Source: Actinomycetospora callitridis
Lineage (GTDB): Bacteria; Actinomycetota; Actinomycetes; Mycobacteriales; Pseudonocardiaceae
Length of the DNA: 64,000 nt
Reading direction: 5' to 3'
Assembly: GCF_028737265.1 (NCBI RefSeq)
Contig: NZ_JAQZAK010000014.1
Location: 29,369-93,368 of the forward strand
The translations under genes and the position numbers were made by a program. The notes under the pieces are model-generated. The model was not told the DNA's origin. It ran no database searches and saw nothing but the letters and a program-made list of their open reading frames with translations. Of the stretch, positions 14,486 to 23,113 are shown one piece after another (the stretch's first letter is position 1; each line of letters opens with the position of its first letter).

Positions 14486-16267
14486 ATGGCCAACGTGGTG
14501 CCGGTGGACGACTTCGCCACGGGTGAGTGGTACCCGGGGTACAAGCCGGAACACTTCGACATGCCCTGGATCGTGGACCCGGCGAGCCCGTTCAAGCCGG
14601 GTGACGAGCAGGGCTTCTGGTTCCTCGACTTCCACTGGTCGCGAGGCCTCACCCCCCTCGCCGCCACACTGTGGAGCGGCGACGGCTACTGCTGGGGCAC
14701 CCAGCACGCGGCCGAGTCCCTGCCGCTGCCCCCCGGGCGCGGCGTCTCGGCGCGCTTCGCCGGCACCCACCTCTACGGCTCGGCGCTGCCCGAGACCGAC
14801 CCCAACGAGATCGGCGCGCGGGCCAACCGCATCGCGACGAACCTCCCCCACTTCCTGCAGAACTACCGCAGCATCTGGGAGGGCGGCCGCGACGAGCTCG
14901 AGAGCACCTGGCAGTACTTCCGCGGCGTCGACTTCGCCGGCACGCCCGACCTGACCGACCTGCTCACCAAGGGCCGCCGCTACCACAAGCGGGCCATGGA
15001 GATCCACTTCGGCGTCATGTACCCGATGCTGGCCAACTTCCTGGGCTTCTACGGCGCATGCGCCGACATGGGGATCAACCCCAACGAGATCGGCAAGTTC
15101 CTCCAGGGCGAGGACACCAAGATCATGGAGACCGACCGCGAGGTGTACCGGCTCGCCATGCGGGCCCGGGCGGCCGGTCTGTCGCACGTCTTCGACACCC
15201 ACGAGCCGCACGAGCTGCGCGCCGCCCTCGGCCGCGAGCCCGGCGCCGGCCCCTGGCTCACCGAGTTCGACGACTTCCTGCAGGTCTACGGCTGGCGCGC
15301 CGAGGCCACGTGCGACGTCGGGGTGCCGAGCTGGATCGAGGACAACACGATCCCCCTCGGGCTGATCAAGACCTTCCTCAAGAAGGACGACGAGCACGAC
15401 TTCGAGGCCGCGGCCCGCAACGCGATGGCCGAGCGGGAGGAGGCCATCGAGAACGCGCGCACCGGCCTGACCCGCGAGGAGCAGGCCGTCTTCGACGCGG
15501 GCCTGCAGTCCAACCAGGAGGCGAACTTCCCCTGGTGGCAGGACGACCACAACTACTACATCGACCTCAAGGTCATGCTGCCCCTGCGGTGGGGGTGCCA
15601 GGAGCTGGCGCGGCGCGAGAACGCCGACCACAAGGACGACATGCTCTACCTGTTCTGGCCGGAGCTCATGGACGTCGTCAGCGGTCGCAAGCCCTACCAG
15701 GGCGAGCTGAAGAGCCTGGTCGGCGAGCGCCGCCAGTACTTCGACCACTGGCACGCCCGGCGCAGCGAGATGCCGAAGGTGCTGGGGACGATCCCCGAGG
15801 CCGTCGAGGACCCGATCCTCATCGAGATCTTCGGGCTGAACCCGGGCTCGATCAAGGCCGTGCAGAACCCCGACGCCGCCAAGCAGACGGTGATGAAGGG
15901 CGTGCCCGCGGCCAAGGGCACCGCGCGCGGCATCGCCCGCGTCCTGCAGTCCTCCGACGAGATGCACCGCCTCGAGCCCGGCTCGATCCTGGTCTGCGAG
16001 TCGACGTCGCCGAGCTGGACGCCGGTCTTCGGCAAGATCGCCGGTGCGGCCTGCGACGGCGGCGGCATGCTCTCGCACGCCGCGATCGTCGGCCGCGAGT
16101 ACGGCGTCCCCACCGTCACGGCGCTGGGCGTCGCCACGATCTCGATCGCGGACGGCGACGAGATCGAGGTGGACGGCACCACCGGGACGGTCACCATCCT
16201 GAACAAGGCAGCCACCACCACATCCGCGGACACCACCGCCGACGCCCCCGCGGGAGTCGCCGGGTGA
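14486..16267 (+). CDS. PEP-utilizing (phospho-histidine) subunit of an aryl-phosphate synthase-like enzyme
   Basis: A 593-residue protein. The last ~120 residues are the mobile PEP-utilizing domain with the phospho-acceptor histidine in GGGMLSHAAIVGREYGVPTV (near residue 531). The first ~480 residues are a substrate domain rich in aromatic residues, unlike classical PEP synthase. This layout, followed by a separate ATP-binding subunit, matches phenylphosphate synthase (about 70 and 40 kDa subunits in Thauera) and the actinobacterial CreHI aryl-phosphate synthases, which phosphorylate phenolic hydroxyls. Start: ATG 14486 follows an ideal GAGGAGGAA site. It is coupled to the next gene, and the exact phenolic substrate is unknown. 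Confidence 0.82.
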   Translation: MANVVPVDDFATGEWYPGYKPEHFDMPWIVDPASPFKPGDEQGFWFLDFHWSRGLTPLAATLWSGDGYCWGTQHAAESLPLPPGRGVSARFAGTHLYGSALPETDPNEIGARANRIATNLPHFLQNYRSIWEGGRDELESTWQYFRGVDFAGTPDLTDLLTKGRRYHKRAMEIHFGVMYPMLANFLGFYGACADMGINPNEIGKFLQGEDTKIMETDREVYRLAMRARAAGLSHVFDTHEPHELRAALGREPGAGPWLTEFDDFLQVYGWRAEATCDVGVPSWIEDNTIPLGLIKTFLKKDDEHDFEAAARNAMAEREEAIENARTGLTREEQAVFDAGLQSNQEANFPWWQDDHNYYIDLKVMLPLRWGCQELARRENADHKDDMLYLFWPELMDVVSGRKPYQGELKSLVGERRQYFDHWHARRSEMPKVLGTIPEAVEDPILIEIFGLNPGSIKAVQNPDAAKQTVMKGVPAAKGTARGIARVLQSSDEMHRLEPGSILVCESTSPSWTPVFGKIAGAACDGGGMLSHAAIVGREYGVPTVTALGVATISIADGDEIEVDGTTGTVTILNKAATTTSADTTADAPAGVAG

Positions 16268-16287
16268 CCGCCGCCCCGGAGGTACCC

Positions 16288-17421
16288 ATGACCGCGGCCG
16301 ACGTCAGCGAGCCCGACGGCACCGGCAAGGCCACCACCCACAGCTGCGACGCCGTCGTCTGGATCGATGAGGTGGACCCGCAGCAGGCGATCGCGGCCGG
16401 CGGCTCGAAGATGGGCAGGCTCGCCGAGCTGATGCAGTCCGGCGTGCAGGTCCCCCAGGGCTTCGCCGTCACCGTCGACGCCTACTCCCGGCACTGCCGG
16501 GAGTCGGGTCTCGACGAGCGCATCGACGCGGTGATCGACCGGCTCGGGTCGTCGCCGACCGACGCCGAGGTGGAGTCGGCGTCGGCGGAGATCCGCCAGA
16601 TGTTCCGCGAGACCCCGGTGGGGGCTGACCTGACGGGTCGGCTCACCGAGGCCTACGAGGAGCTGTGCCTGCGCTGCGTCGACGTCAACGTGCCGGTCGC
16701 GGTGCGCTCGTCGGCGACGGGCGAGGACGCCGCCGACGCCTCGTTCGCGGGGATCTTCGACACCTATCTCGGGGTCTCGGGCATCGAGCGGGTGCTCGAC
16801 GCGGTCCGCAACTGCTGGGGCTCGCTGTTCACCGGGCGCGCGCTCGCCTACCGGCTGCGCAAGGGCATCAGCCACCACGCGATGCCGATCGCCGTCGGGG
16901 TCATCGAGCTCATCCACGCCCGCGCGTCGGGGGTGGCGTTCTCGGTGCACCCCGTGACCGGCAAGACCGACCGCATCGTCGTCGAGACCAGCTGGGGCTG
17001 GGGCGAGGCGATCGTGCAGGGCCTCGTGGACCCCGACCACGTCGAGATCGGCAAGGCCGACGGTCGGGTGCTCAAGTACGACGTCGCGCACAAGCGGATC
17101 GTCTCGGCGTTCGACTTCGCGGTCGGCGCGGTCACCGAGATCGACATGCCGGCCAAGCTCGCCGACCGCCGGGTGCTCGACGAGGAGCAGGTCACGGCGA
17201 TCGCCTCGGCGGTGCGCTCGATCGAGGAGCACTACGGCTACCCCGTCGACGTCGAGTGGGTGATCGGGCGCCACCGTCGCGCGGGCGATCCGGTGTGCAT
17301 CGTCCAGACCCGGCCGGTGACCGTGACCGCGGCGCCGGAGGAGGCCACCCCGGCCACCTACGACCCGGTGGCGCTGGCGCAGAAGTACCTCTTCTCCGGG
17401 AAGCCGATCCCAGGGCGGTAG
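16288..17421 (+). CDS. ATP-binding (PEP/pyruvate-binding domain) subunit of an aryl-phosphate synthase-like enzyme
   Basis: A 377-residue stand-alone PEP-synthase N-domain: GGSKMGRLAELM near residue 38, VAVRSSATGEDAADASFAG near 138, and ASGVAFSVHPVTGKTDRIVV near 215, ending in QTRPVTVT. In the family this domain hydrolyses ATP to AMP and phosphate and phosphorylates the histidine of the partner. An in-frame GTG at 16264 overlaps the upstream stop, but ATG 16288 has a good GGAGG six bases ahead and is preferred. The partial gene at 1-693 is a second copy of the same domain. A strong hairpin follows the stop. Confidence 0.85.
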   Translation: MTAADVSEPDGTGKATTHSCDAVVWIDEVDPQQAIAAGGSKMGRLAELMQSGVQVPQGFAVTVDAYSRHCRESGLDERIDAVIDRLGSSPTDAEVESASAEIRQMFRETPVGADLTGRLTEAYEELCLRCVDVNVPVAVRSSATGEDAADASFAGIFDTYLGVSGIERVLDAVRNCWGSLFTGRALAYRLRKGISHHAMPIAVGVIELIHARASGVAFSVHPVTGKTDRIVVETSWGWGEAIVQGLVDPDHVEIGKADGRVLKYDVAHKRIVSAFDFAVGAVTEIDMPAKLADRRVLDEEQVTAIASAVRSIEEHYGYPVDVEWVIGRHRRAGDPVCIVQTRPVTVTAAPEEATPATYDPVALAQKYLFSGKPIPGR

Positions 17422-17422
17422 C

Positions 17423-17468
17423 CACGTGAGTGATCCGGGTCGCCCTGGCGACCGGGATCGCTCACGTG
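17423..17468 (+). terminator. Hairpin terminator after the aryl-phosphate-synthase-like operon
   Basis: CACGTGAG...GGTCGCC / GGCGACC...CTCACGTG forms a nearly continuous 22-base stem with a two-base loop, beginning two bases after the stop at 17421. No clear U-tract follows, as is common for actinobacterial terminators. Confidence 0.7.
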
Positions 17469-17532
17469 CGCGTGCGCCTCCCGTGGCCGGGGAACACGCC
17501 TTCCGTCGTGCACGACCGGACGGAGGATCGCC

Positions 17533-18750
17533 ATCAGCTCGTCGGCCGAGACCACCACCCGCGCCGCGCGAGGGCTCCGCGGACCGACCGCGGCCGCCGT
17601 CGTCGCCCTCGCCTTCCTCATCACGATGCTCGGCGCCACCCTGCCGACGCCGCTCTACCCGATCTACGAACAGGAGCTCGGGTTCGGCGGGGTGATGGTG
17701 ACGCTGGTCTTCGCGGCGTACGCGGTCGGCGTGATCGCGGCACTGCTGCTCTTCGGGCGGCTCTCCGACCAGGTCGGCCGGCGCGCGGTCCTGCTCCCGG
17801 GTCTCGCGCTCGCCGCAGCCTCCAGCGCCGTCTTCCTCATCCCCGACAACATCCCGACGCTGTTCGTCGGCCGGGTGCTGTCCGGCCTCTCGGCCGGCAT
17901 CTTCACGGGGACGGCGACCGCGGCGCTGGTCGACCTGGCCCCGGAGGGCCGCCAGGCCCGCTACAGCCTGCTCGCGGCCTGCGTGAACATGCTCGGCCTG
18001 GGACTCGGCCCGGTGGTCGCGGGCGCCCTCGCCGAGTACGCCCCGGCGCCCCTGTACCTGCCCTACGTGGTGCACATCGTGATGGTGCTGCTCGTGGGCG
18101 CGGTGACCTGGTTCGTGGCCGAGCCGATCGAGACCTCCGAGGGCCCGGTCAGCTGGCGCCCGCAGAAGGTCTCGGTGCCGCCCGAGGTCCGCGGCGTGTT
18201 CGTCCGGGCGGCGATCGCCGGCTTCGCGGGGTTCGCCGTCCTCGGCCTGTTCACGGCCGTCTCGCCCTCCTTCCTGACCCAGGTCCTGCGCATCGAGAAC
18301 CACCTCGTCGACGGCCTGGTCGTCTTCACGCTGCTCGGGGCCTCGACGGTCGGGCAGATCGCGTCGTCCCGGCTGCGCCTGCGCCCGGCGCTGCTCCTCG
18401 GCTGCGCGGCGCTCGTGGTCGGCGTCCTCGGGGTCGGCGCCGCCATCGCACTGGCGTCGCTGCCATTGCTCGTCGCCGGTGCCGCCGTCGCGGGCGTCGG
18501 CCAGGGCATGAGCTTCCGGGCCGGGCTCGGCGCGGTGAACGCCGGCACCCCGCCGGAACGCCGCAGCGAGGTGGCGTCCAGCTTCTTCCTCGTCCTCTAC
18601 GTCGGGATCTCGCTGCCGGTGATCGGCGAGGGCCTCGCGTCGGCGGCGTTCGGGCTCGTGGTGTCCGGCGTGGTCTTCGCGGGCCTCGTCGCGCTGCTGG
18701 GCGTCGTCGCCTTCGTCAGCCTCCTGCGGCAGCAGCCAGTCGACGCGTGA
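17533..18750 (+). CDS. MFS transporter, probably initiated at a non-canonical ATC codon
   Basis: A major facilitator protein of about 405 residues and 12 predicted helices, with the motif-A loop FGRLSDQVGRRAVLLPG between helices 2 and 3. The first in-frame ATG (17626) falls inside helix 1 (AAAVVALAFLITMLGATLPTPLY) and would delete half of it. No ATG, GTG, TTG or CTG occurs in frame upstream, but an ATC at 17533 is preceded by CGGAGGA at ideal spacing. I take ATC as the start, though a sequencing error is possible. It lies downstream of the aryl-phosphate-synthase-like operon and may move an aromatic substrate. Its 3' end overlaps the convergent IclR gene by 35 bases. Confidence 0.75.
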   Translation: MSSSAETTTRAARGLRGPTAAAVVALAFLITMLGATLPTPLYPIYEQELGFGGVMVTLVFAAYAVGVIAALLLFGRLSDQVGRRAVLLPGLALAAASSAVFLIPDNIPTLFVGRVLSGLSAGIFTGTATAALVDLAPEGRQARYSLLAACVNMLGLGLGPVVAGALAEYAPAPLYLPYVVHIVMVLLVGAVTWFVAEPIETSEGPVSWRPQKVSVPPEVRGVFVRAAIAGFAGFAVLGLFTAVSPSFLTQVLRIENHLVDGLVVFTLLGASTVGQIASSRLRLRPALLLGCAALVVGVLGVGAAIALASLPLLVAGAAVAGVGQGMSFRAGLGAVNAGTPPERRSEVASSFFLVLYVGISLPVIGEGLASAAFGLVVSGVVFAGLVALLGVVAFVSLLRQQPVDA

Positions 18751-19489
18751 TCACGTCGGCGGTGTCGGTCACGAGCGTGGTGTAGCGGCGCATCGTCGCC
18801 GCCGCCGCGCGGTCCACGGGGACGGCGACGCTGACCGCCGCGACCCCCTCGCCGGCCCCGTCGCGGATCACCGCACCCACCGAGACGACGCCGAGCCGGC
18901 TCTCCTCGCGGTTGTCCGCCCAGCCGCGCTCGGCGATCTCGCGCAGGCGCCGGCGCAGGGTCGCCGGGTCGGTGATCGAGTGCGGCGTCGGGCGCTCCGG
19001 GGTCCACCCGGCGAGGCGGGCCTCGAGCTCGTCGTCGGGGAGGGCGGCGAGCAGCACCTTGCCCGTGCTCGTCGTCGTCGCCGGCAACCGCGTGCCGACC
19101 CGCGCGAAGATCCGGACCGTGTACGGGCTCTCGAGGCGCTCGACGTACACCGAGTCCATGCCGTCGAGCACCGCGAGCTGCACGGTCTCCCCCGTCGCGT
19201 GGCGCAGCCCGGCCATCGCGGGCATCGCCGCCTCGTGCAGCCCCACGTGCGGGGCGACGCTCGCGCCGAGCTCGTGCACGGCCAGCCCGAGGCGGTAGGT
19301 CCCCTCCGGGCTGCGCTCGAGCAGGCGCTCGTCGGCCAGCGTCGCGAGCAGCCGGTGCACGGTGCTGGTGCCGAGCCCCAGCCGCCGGGCGAGCTCGGCG
19401 ACCCCCAGCTCGCGGTCGGCGACCGAGAACTCCTTGAGCAGCCGCGCGGCGTTGCGCACCGAGCTCAGCTCCCAGCTCGGGCGTCCCAC
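18716..19489 (-). CDS. IclR-family transcriptional regulator
   Basis: A 257-residue IclR protein. The winged helix covers residues 8-65 (ARLLKEFSV, LGLGTSTVHRLLATLADERLL), and the effector domain includes TGETVQLAVLDGMDSVYVER and STGKVLLAALP. It starts at GTG 19489, with TAGCGT six bases upstream (19496-19501), consistent with a leaderless transcript. It closely resembles the IclR at 34390. It lies nine bases downstream of the carboxymuconolactone-decarboxylase-like gene and converges on the MFS gene, so it may regulate either. Confidence 0.9.
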   Translation of the reverse strand: MGRPSWELSSVRNAARLLKEFSVADRELGVAELARRLGLGTSTVHRLLATLADERLLERSPEGTYRLGLAVHELGASVAPHVGLHEAAMPAMAGLRHATGETVQLAVLDGMDSVYVERLESPYTVRIFARVGTRLPATTTSTGKVLLAALPDDELEARLAGWTPERPTPHSITDPATLRRRLREIAERGWADNREESRLGVVSVGAVIRDGAGEGVAAVSVAVPVDRAAAATMRRYTTLVTDTADVITRRLAAAAGG

Positions 19490-19498
19490 AGTGGCACG

Positions 19499-20116
19499 CT
19501 AGCCGGGGATCGGCGGCGCCGGGACCTCGAAGGCGTTGAGCAGCGCCGAGGTCGCGAGGTACATGCCGGTCAGGTGGACCATGTCGAGCACCCCGTCGCG
19601 ACCGAAGGCCTCCTCGGCGGCCGCGTAGGTCGCGTCGGACACCCGGTGGGTGCGGACGAGCTCGTCGGTGAAGCGGTGGGCGGCGAGCTCGTCGGGGGAG
19701 AACCCCTCGGTATCCCCCGAGCGCAGGCCGGCGATCACCGTCTCCGAGAGCCCGACGGTCCGGGCCACGGCGACGTGGGCGTAGATCTCGTAGTCGGCCT
19801 GCCACGCGACGCCGACGGTGAGGATGACGACCTCGCGGATGGTCGTCGAGAGCGACGATCCGCGCTGGTCGGTCTGCACCCACTGGTTGAACGCCCGGCC
19901 GGGTCCCGGCCGCAGGGTGAACGCGTTGAACGGCCCGATGAGCCCGCCCTGGTCGTCGGTCGGGGCGAACCCGGAGCGCTCGGCCCAGCGCGCGGAGCGC
20001 CCGACGATCTCGTCGCGGGCGGCGCGCTGGTCGTCGTCGAGGTCGATCGCCTCGTTGCGGGGCAGGCGCCCGCCCCAGTCCCGGTCGTCGGCGCCCGGGT
20101 GCACGGAGATCGTCAT
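19499..20116 (-). CDS. Carboxymuconolactone decarboxylase-family protein
   Basis: A 205-residue all-helical protein of the CMD/AhpD-like superfamily: NAFTLRPGPGRAFNQWVQ, then SLSTTIREVVILTVGVAWQADYEIYAHVAVARTVGLS, then TDELVRTHRVSDATY. The paired cysteines of AhpD are absent (AWQADYEIYAH in place of CxxC), so a peroxidase role is unlikely. Its ATG overlaps the stop of the upstream MFS gene by four bases, giving an exporter-enzyme operon. Its substrate may be a ring-cleavage lactone or a small carbonyl compound; this is inference. Confidence 0.82.
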   Translation of the reverse strand: MTISVHPGADDRDWGGRLPRNEAIDLDDDQRAARDEIVGRSARWAERSGFAPTDDQGGLIGPFNAFTLRPGPGRAFNQWVQTDQRGSSLSTTIREVVILTVGVAWQADYEIYAHVAVARTVGLSETVIAGLRSGDTEGFSPDELAAHRFTDELVRTHRVSDATYAAAEEAFGRDGVLDMVHLTGMYLATSALLNAFEVPAPPIPG

Positions 20117-21411
20117 CTCGCCGACGCTAGTGCTCCCGTCCGGCGGACCGCGAGCGAGAGCCCGGCGGCCACCACGCAGAGCGCGCCGGCGCCCCACCAC
20201 GCGCCGTCGTAGGCGCCGGTGACGTCGCGGACGAGGCCGGCGCCGACGGCGGCGATCGCGGAGCCGACCTGGTGGGCGGCGAACACCCACCCGAAGACGA
20301 TCGGCGCCCGCGCCCCGAACCGCTCGCGGCACAGCGCCACGGTCGGCGGCACGGTGGCGACCCAGTCGAGGCCGTAGAAGATGATGAACGCCCAGAGCGG
20401 CGGGGCCGCGGACGGCGCGAGCAGGAACGGCAGGAACGCCAGGGACACGCCGCGCAGCACGTAGTAGACGGCGAGCAGCTTGCGCGGGTCGACGCGGTCG
20501 GTGAACCAGCCCGACGCGATCGTGCCCAGGACGTCGAACACGCCGACGACGGCGAGCAGGCCCGCGGCGGTGGTGGCGGGCATGCCGTGGTCGTGCGCGG
20601 CGGGCACGAAGTGGGTGTTGAGCAGGCCGACGGTGGTCGCCCCGCAGATCGCGAACCCGCCCGCGAGCAGCCAGAACGTGCCCGTCCGGGAGGTGTCGCG
20701 CAGCACGGTGAGGGTCCGGCGCACGGCGCCGCCGACGACGACCTCCTCGGGCTGCACGTCGCCGGGCTCGGCGCCGTAGGCGAGCGTCCCGACGTCCGAG
20801 GGCCGGTTGCGCAGGAACAGCAGCACCAGCGGCACGACGAGCAGCGCGCCCGCCGCGATCAGCAGCGACGCCCCCCGCCAGCCCACCGACCCGGCGAGCG
20901 ACGCCATGAGCGGCAGGAACACGAGGCCACCGGCCGCCTGGGCCGCGGTGAGCACCCCGGACACCAGCCCGCGCCGGCGCACGAACCACCGCCCGGTGAC
21001 GACGGCGACGAAGGCGAGCGCCATCGACCCGGTGCCCACCCCGACGAGCACGCCCCAGAGCAGGACGAGCTGCCAGACCTCCGACATGAACACCGTCAGC
21101 CCGCTGCCCGCAGCCACGAGCACGAGCGCGACGGAGACGACGCGGCGCATGCCGAAGCGCTCCATCAGCGCCGCCGCGAAGGGCGACATCACGCCGTAGA
21201 GCAGCAGGTTCAGCGACACCGCCGACGAGATCGTCGCCGTCGACCAGCCGAACTCGGCGTGCAGCGGCTCGATGAACACCCCGGGCGCCGACCGGAACCC
21301 CGACGCCCCGAGCAGGGTGACGAACGCCGTCGCCGCGACGGCCCAGGGCCAGGCCGAGGGACGGCCCGGTGGGTCGACGGCGGGCGGGGAGTCGGGCCGC
21401 GTCTCGGTCAC
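20113..21411 (-). CDS. MFS transporter
   Basis: A 432-residue, 12-helix major facilitator starting at GTG 21411. Typical segments are AAALMERFGMRRVVSVALV (motif A after helix 2) and the matching WFTDRVDPRKLLAVYYV in the second half, and the architecture resembles the monocarboxylate/oxalate-formate antiporter group. It is the first gene of an operon with the CMD-like protein and possibly the IclR gene beyond. It is divergent from a GlxA-type regulator, with a 72-base gap that must hold both promoters. Confidence 0.87.
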   Translation of the reverse strand: MTETRPDSPPAVDPPGRPSAWPWAVAATAFVTLLGASGFRSAPGVFIEPLHAEFGWSTATISSAVSLNLLLYGVMSPFAAALMERFGMRRVVSVALVLVAAGSGLTVFMSEVWQLVLLWGVLVGVGTGSMALAFVAVVTGRWFVRRRGLVSGVLTAAQAAGGLVFLPLMASLAGSVGWRGASLLIAAGALLVVPLVLLFLRNRPSDVGTLAYGAEPGDVQPEEVVVGGAVRRTLTVLRDTSRTGTFWLLAGGFAICGATTVGLLNTHFVPAAHDHGMPATTAAGLLAVVGVFDVLGTIASGWFTDRVDPRKLLAVYYVLRGVSLAFLPFLLAPSAAPPLWAFIIFYGLDWVATVPPTVALCRERFGARAPIVFGWVFAAHQVGSAIAAVGAGLVRDVTGAYDGAWWGAGALCVVAAGLSLAVRRTGALASAR

Positions 21412-21483
21412 GAGCAGAGAGCCTGCGCGAGGAACGATCGCCGAACCAGTGGCCCGAACGCCACAACGTGCAAGAATCCGGCC

Positions 21484-22455
21484 ATGCCCGCTCCCGACGG
21501 ACGTCACGTCGTCGCCGTCCTCGCCCTGCCCGAGGTCGTCGGCTTCGACCTGCAGATCCCGCCGCAGGTCTTCGGCTCCGCGCAGAGGGACGGCGCACCG
21601 CTCTACGACGTGCGGGTGTGCGGGCTCGAGCCCGGCCCCGTCCGGTCGACCGCGGGCTTCTCGCTGCTGCTCGACCACGGGCCGGAGGCCCTCGCCGCCG
21701 CGGACACCGTCATCGTCCCCGGCACCCACTACGTCCCGGCCCGCCGCGACGGCGTCCTGCCGCGGGAACTGCACGCCGCCCTCGACACGGTGCCCGACGG
21801 CGCCCGCTGGATGTCGATCTGCACCGGGGCGTTCGTGCTCGCCGCGTCCGGACGGCTCGACGGCCGGAAGGTCACGACGCACTGGGCCCGCGCCGACGAC
21901 CTGCGCCGCCTGCACCCCCACCTCGACGTCGACGAATCGGTGCTCTTCCTCGACGACGGCGACGTCGCCACCTCCGCGGGCCTCGCCGCGGGCCTGGACC
22001 TCAGCCTGCACGTCCTGCGCCGCGACCACGGCGCCGAGGTGGCCAACGCCGTCGCCCGTCACCTCGTGATCGCGCCGTGGCGCGACGGTGGGCAGGCCCA
22101 GTTCATCGACCACCCCCTGCCGGCCGCCCCGGAGGGGGCGACGAGCGCGGTGCGGACGTGGGCGCTGCAGCACCTCGACGCCGACCTGGACGTCGCCGGG
22201 CTCGCGGCCCGCGCGTCGATGAGCGTCCGGACCTTCACCCGCCGTTTCCGCGCCGAGACCGGCACGTCGCCGCACGCCTGGCTCGTCGCGCAGCGGGTCG
22301 CGCGGGCACGCCGCCTGCTCGAGGGCAGCGACCTGCCGGTCGACCGCGTCGCCACCGCCGCCGGCCTGGGGACGGCCGCGTCCCTGCGGGCCCACCTCGC
22401 CGACGACGTCGGCCTGTCCCCGCTCGCCTACCGGCGGCGCTTCCGGCGGCCCTGA
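21484..22455 (+). CDS. GlxA-family AraC-type transcriptional regulator
   Basis: A 323-residue regulator. An N-terminal DJ-1/PfpI-like domain (VAVLALPEVVGFDLQIPPQVF, then SICTGAFVLAASGRLDGRKVTTHW with the nucleophile-elbow cysteine near residue 105) is followed by an AraC helix-turn-helix (VAGLAARASMSVRTFTRRF, TGTSPHAWLVAQRVARARRLL, to the end). It is divergent from the MFS gene. GlxA-type regulators often respond to aldehydes or nitrogen compounds, but the ligand is unknown. Confidence 0.9.
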   Translation: MPAPDGRHVVAVLALPEVVGFDLQIPPQVFGSAQRDGAPLYDVRVCGLEPGPVRSTAGFSLLLDHGPEALAAADTVIVPGTHYVPARRDGVLPRELHAALDTVPDGARWMSICTGAFVLAASGRLDGRKVTTHWARADDLRRLHPHLDVDESVLFLDDGDVATSAGLAAGLDLSLHVLRRDHGAEVANAVARHLVIAPWRDGGQAQFIDHPLPAAPEGATSAVRTWALQHLDADLDVAGLAARASMSVRTFTRRFRAETGTSPHAWLVAQRVARARRLLEGSDLPVDRVATAAGLGTAASLRAHLADDVGLSPLAYRRRFRRP

Positions 22456-22462
22456 TCCCCGT

Positions 22463-22514
22463 CCGTACACCCCTGTACGGTCACGCGTCCGTACAGTACT
22501 GTACGGACGCGTGA
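22463..22514. promoter_or_regulatory. Two palindromic operators at the TetR start, one a perfect 34-bp palindrome
   Basis: Site 1 (22463-22480) is CCGTACA-CCCC-TGTACGG. Site 2 (22481-22514) is a perfect 34-bp palindrome centred on CCGTACAGT/ACTGTACGG. Both share the CCGTACA half-site and abut each other. The TetR GTG start (22511) lies inside site 2, implying a leaderless or nearly leaderless mRNA and tight autorepression. Confidence 0.75.
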
Positions 22515-23113
22515 TAGCGGAGAAACGGCAGCTCACGGCCCATGACTGGGCGGTGACCGCCCTCGCGGCGATGGGCCAGGGCGGCGCGGCGGCGGTGGCG
22601 ATCGAGCCGCTGGCGAAGCGGCTGGGCGCCACGCGCGGCAGCTTCTACTGGCACTTCTCCTCGCGCGGCGACCTCGTCCGGGCCGCCCTCGTGCTCTGGG
22701 AGCGCCGCGAGACCGAGGACGTGATCGCGTGGGTCGAGGCGATGCCCGGACCCCGCGAGCGGCTGCGCGCCCTGCTGCTCGCCGCGCTCGAGAGCACCAC
22801 CGGTCCTGCGGCCGACGTCGAGCTCGCGCTGCAGGCGAGCGTCGACGACCCGGACGTCGCCGAGGCCCTGGCGCGGGTGACGCAGCGACGGCTCGCGTAC
22901 CTCGCCGACCAGTTCGCCGCCCTCGGCCACGACCCGGACGGCGCCCGTGAGCGCGCCGTCATGTCCTACAGCGCCTTCCTCGGGCACGCGCAGCTCGTGC
23001 ACGCGACGCCGTCGCTCGCCCCCACGGGCTCCGCGCTGGCCGGCTACGCCGACCGCTGGATCGCCCTGCTCGCCGACGAGGCACTGGTCGCGACCCCGGA
23101 GAGTGCCCGGTGA
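22511..23113 (+). CDS. TetR-family transcriptional regulator
   Basis: A 200-residue TetR protein. Residues 8-55 form the helix-turn-helix (DWAVTALAAMGQGGAAAVAI, KRLGATRGSFYWHFSSRGDLV), and the rest is a helical ligand domain. The GTG start lies in the operator palindrome, and no other start would leave the first helix intact. Its stop overlaps the DUF6463-like gene by four bases, so both are expressed together and are probably repressed by this protein. Confidence 0.9.
   Translation: MIAEKRQLTAHDWAVTALAAMGQGGAAAVAIEPLAKRLGATRGSFYWHFSSRGDLVRAALVLWERRETEDVIAWVEAMPGPRERLRALLLAALESTTGPAADVELALQASVDDPDVAEALARVTQRRLAYLADQFAALGHDPDGARERAVMSYSAFLGHAQLVHATPSLAPTGSALAGYADRWIALLADEALVATPESAR

Noticed and set aside
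15694..18303. An 869-codon minus-strand open frame
   Set aside because: It lies antisense to the PEP-synthase-like pair and the MFS gene, is rich in R, D, G and H, and has no recognisable motif.
20124..20129. TAGCGT box on the minus strand before the CMD-like gene
   Set aside because: It lies in the coding end of the coupled MFS gene; the two genes overlap by four bases and probably share the upstream promoter.
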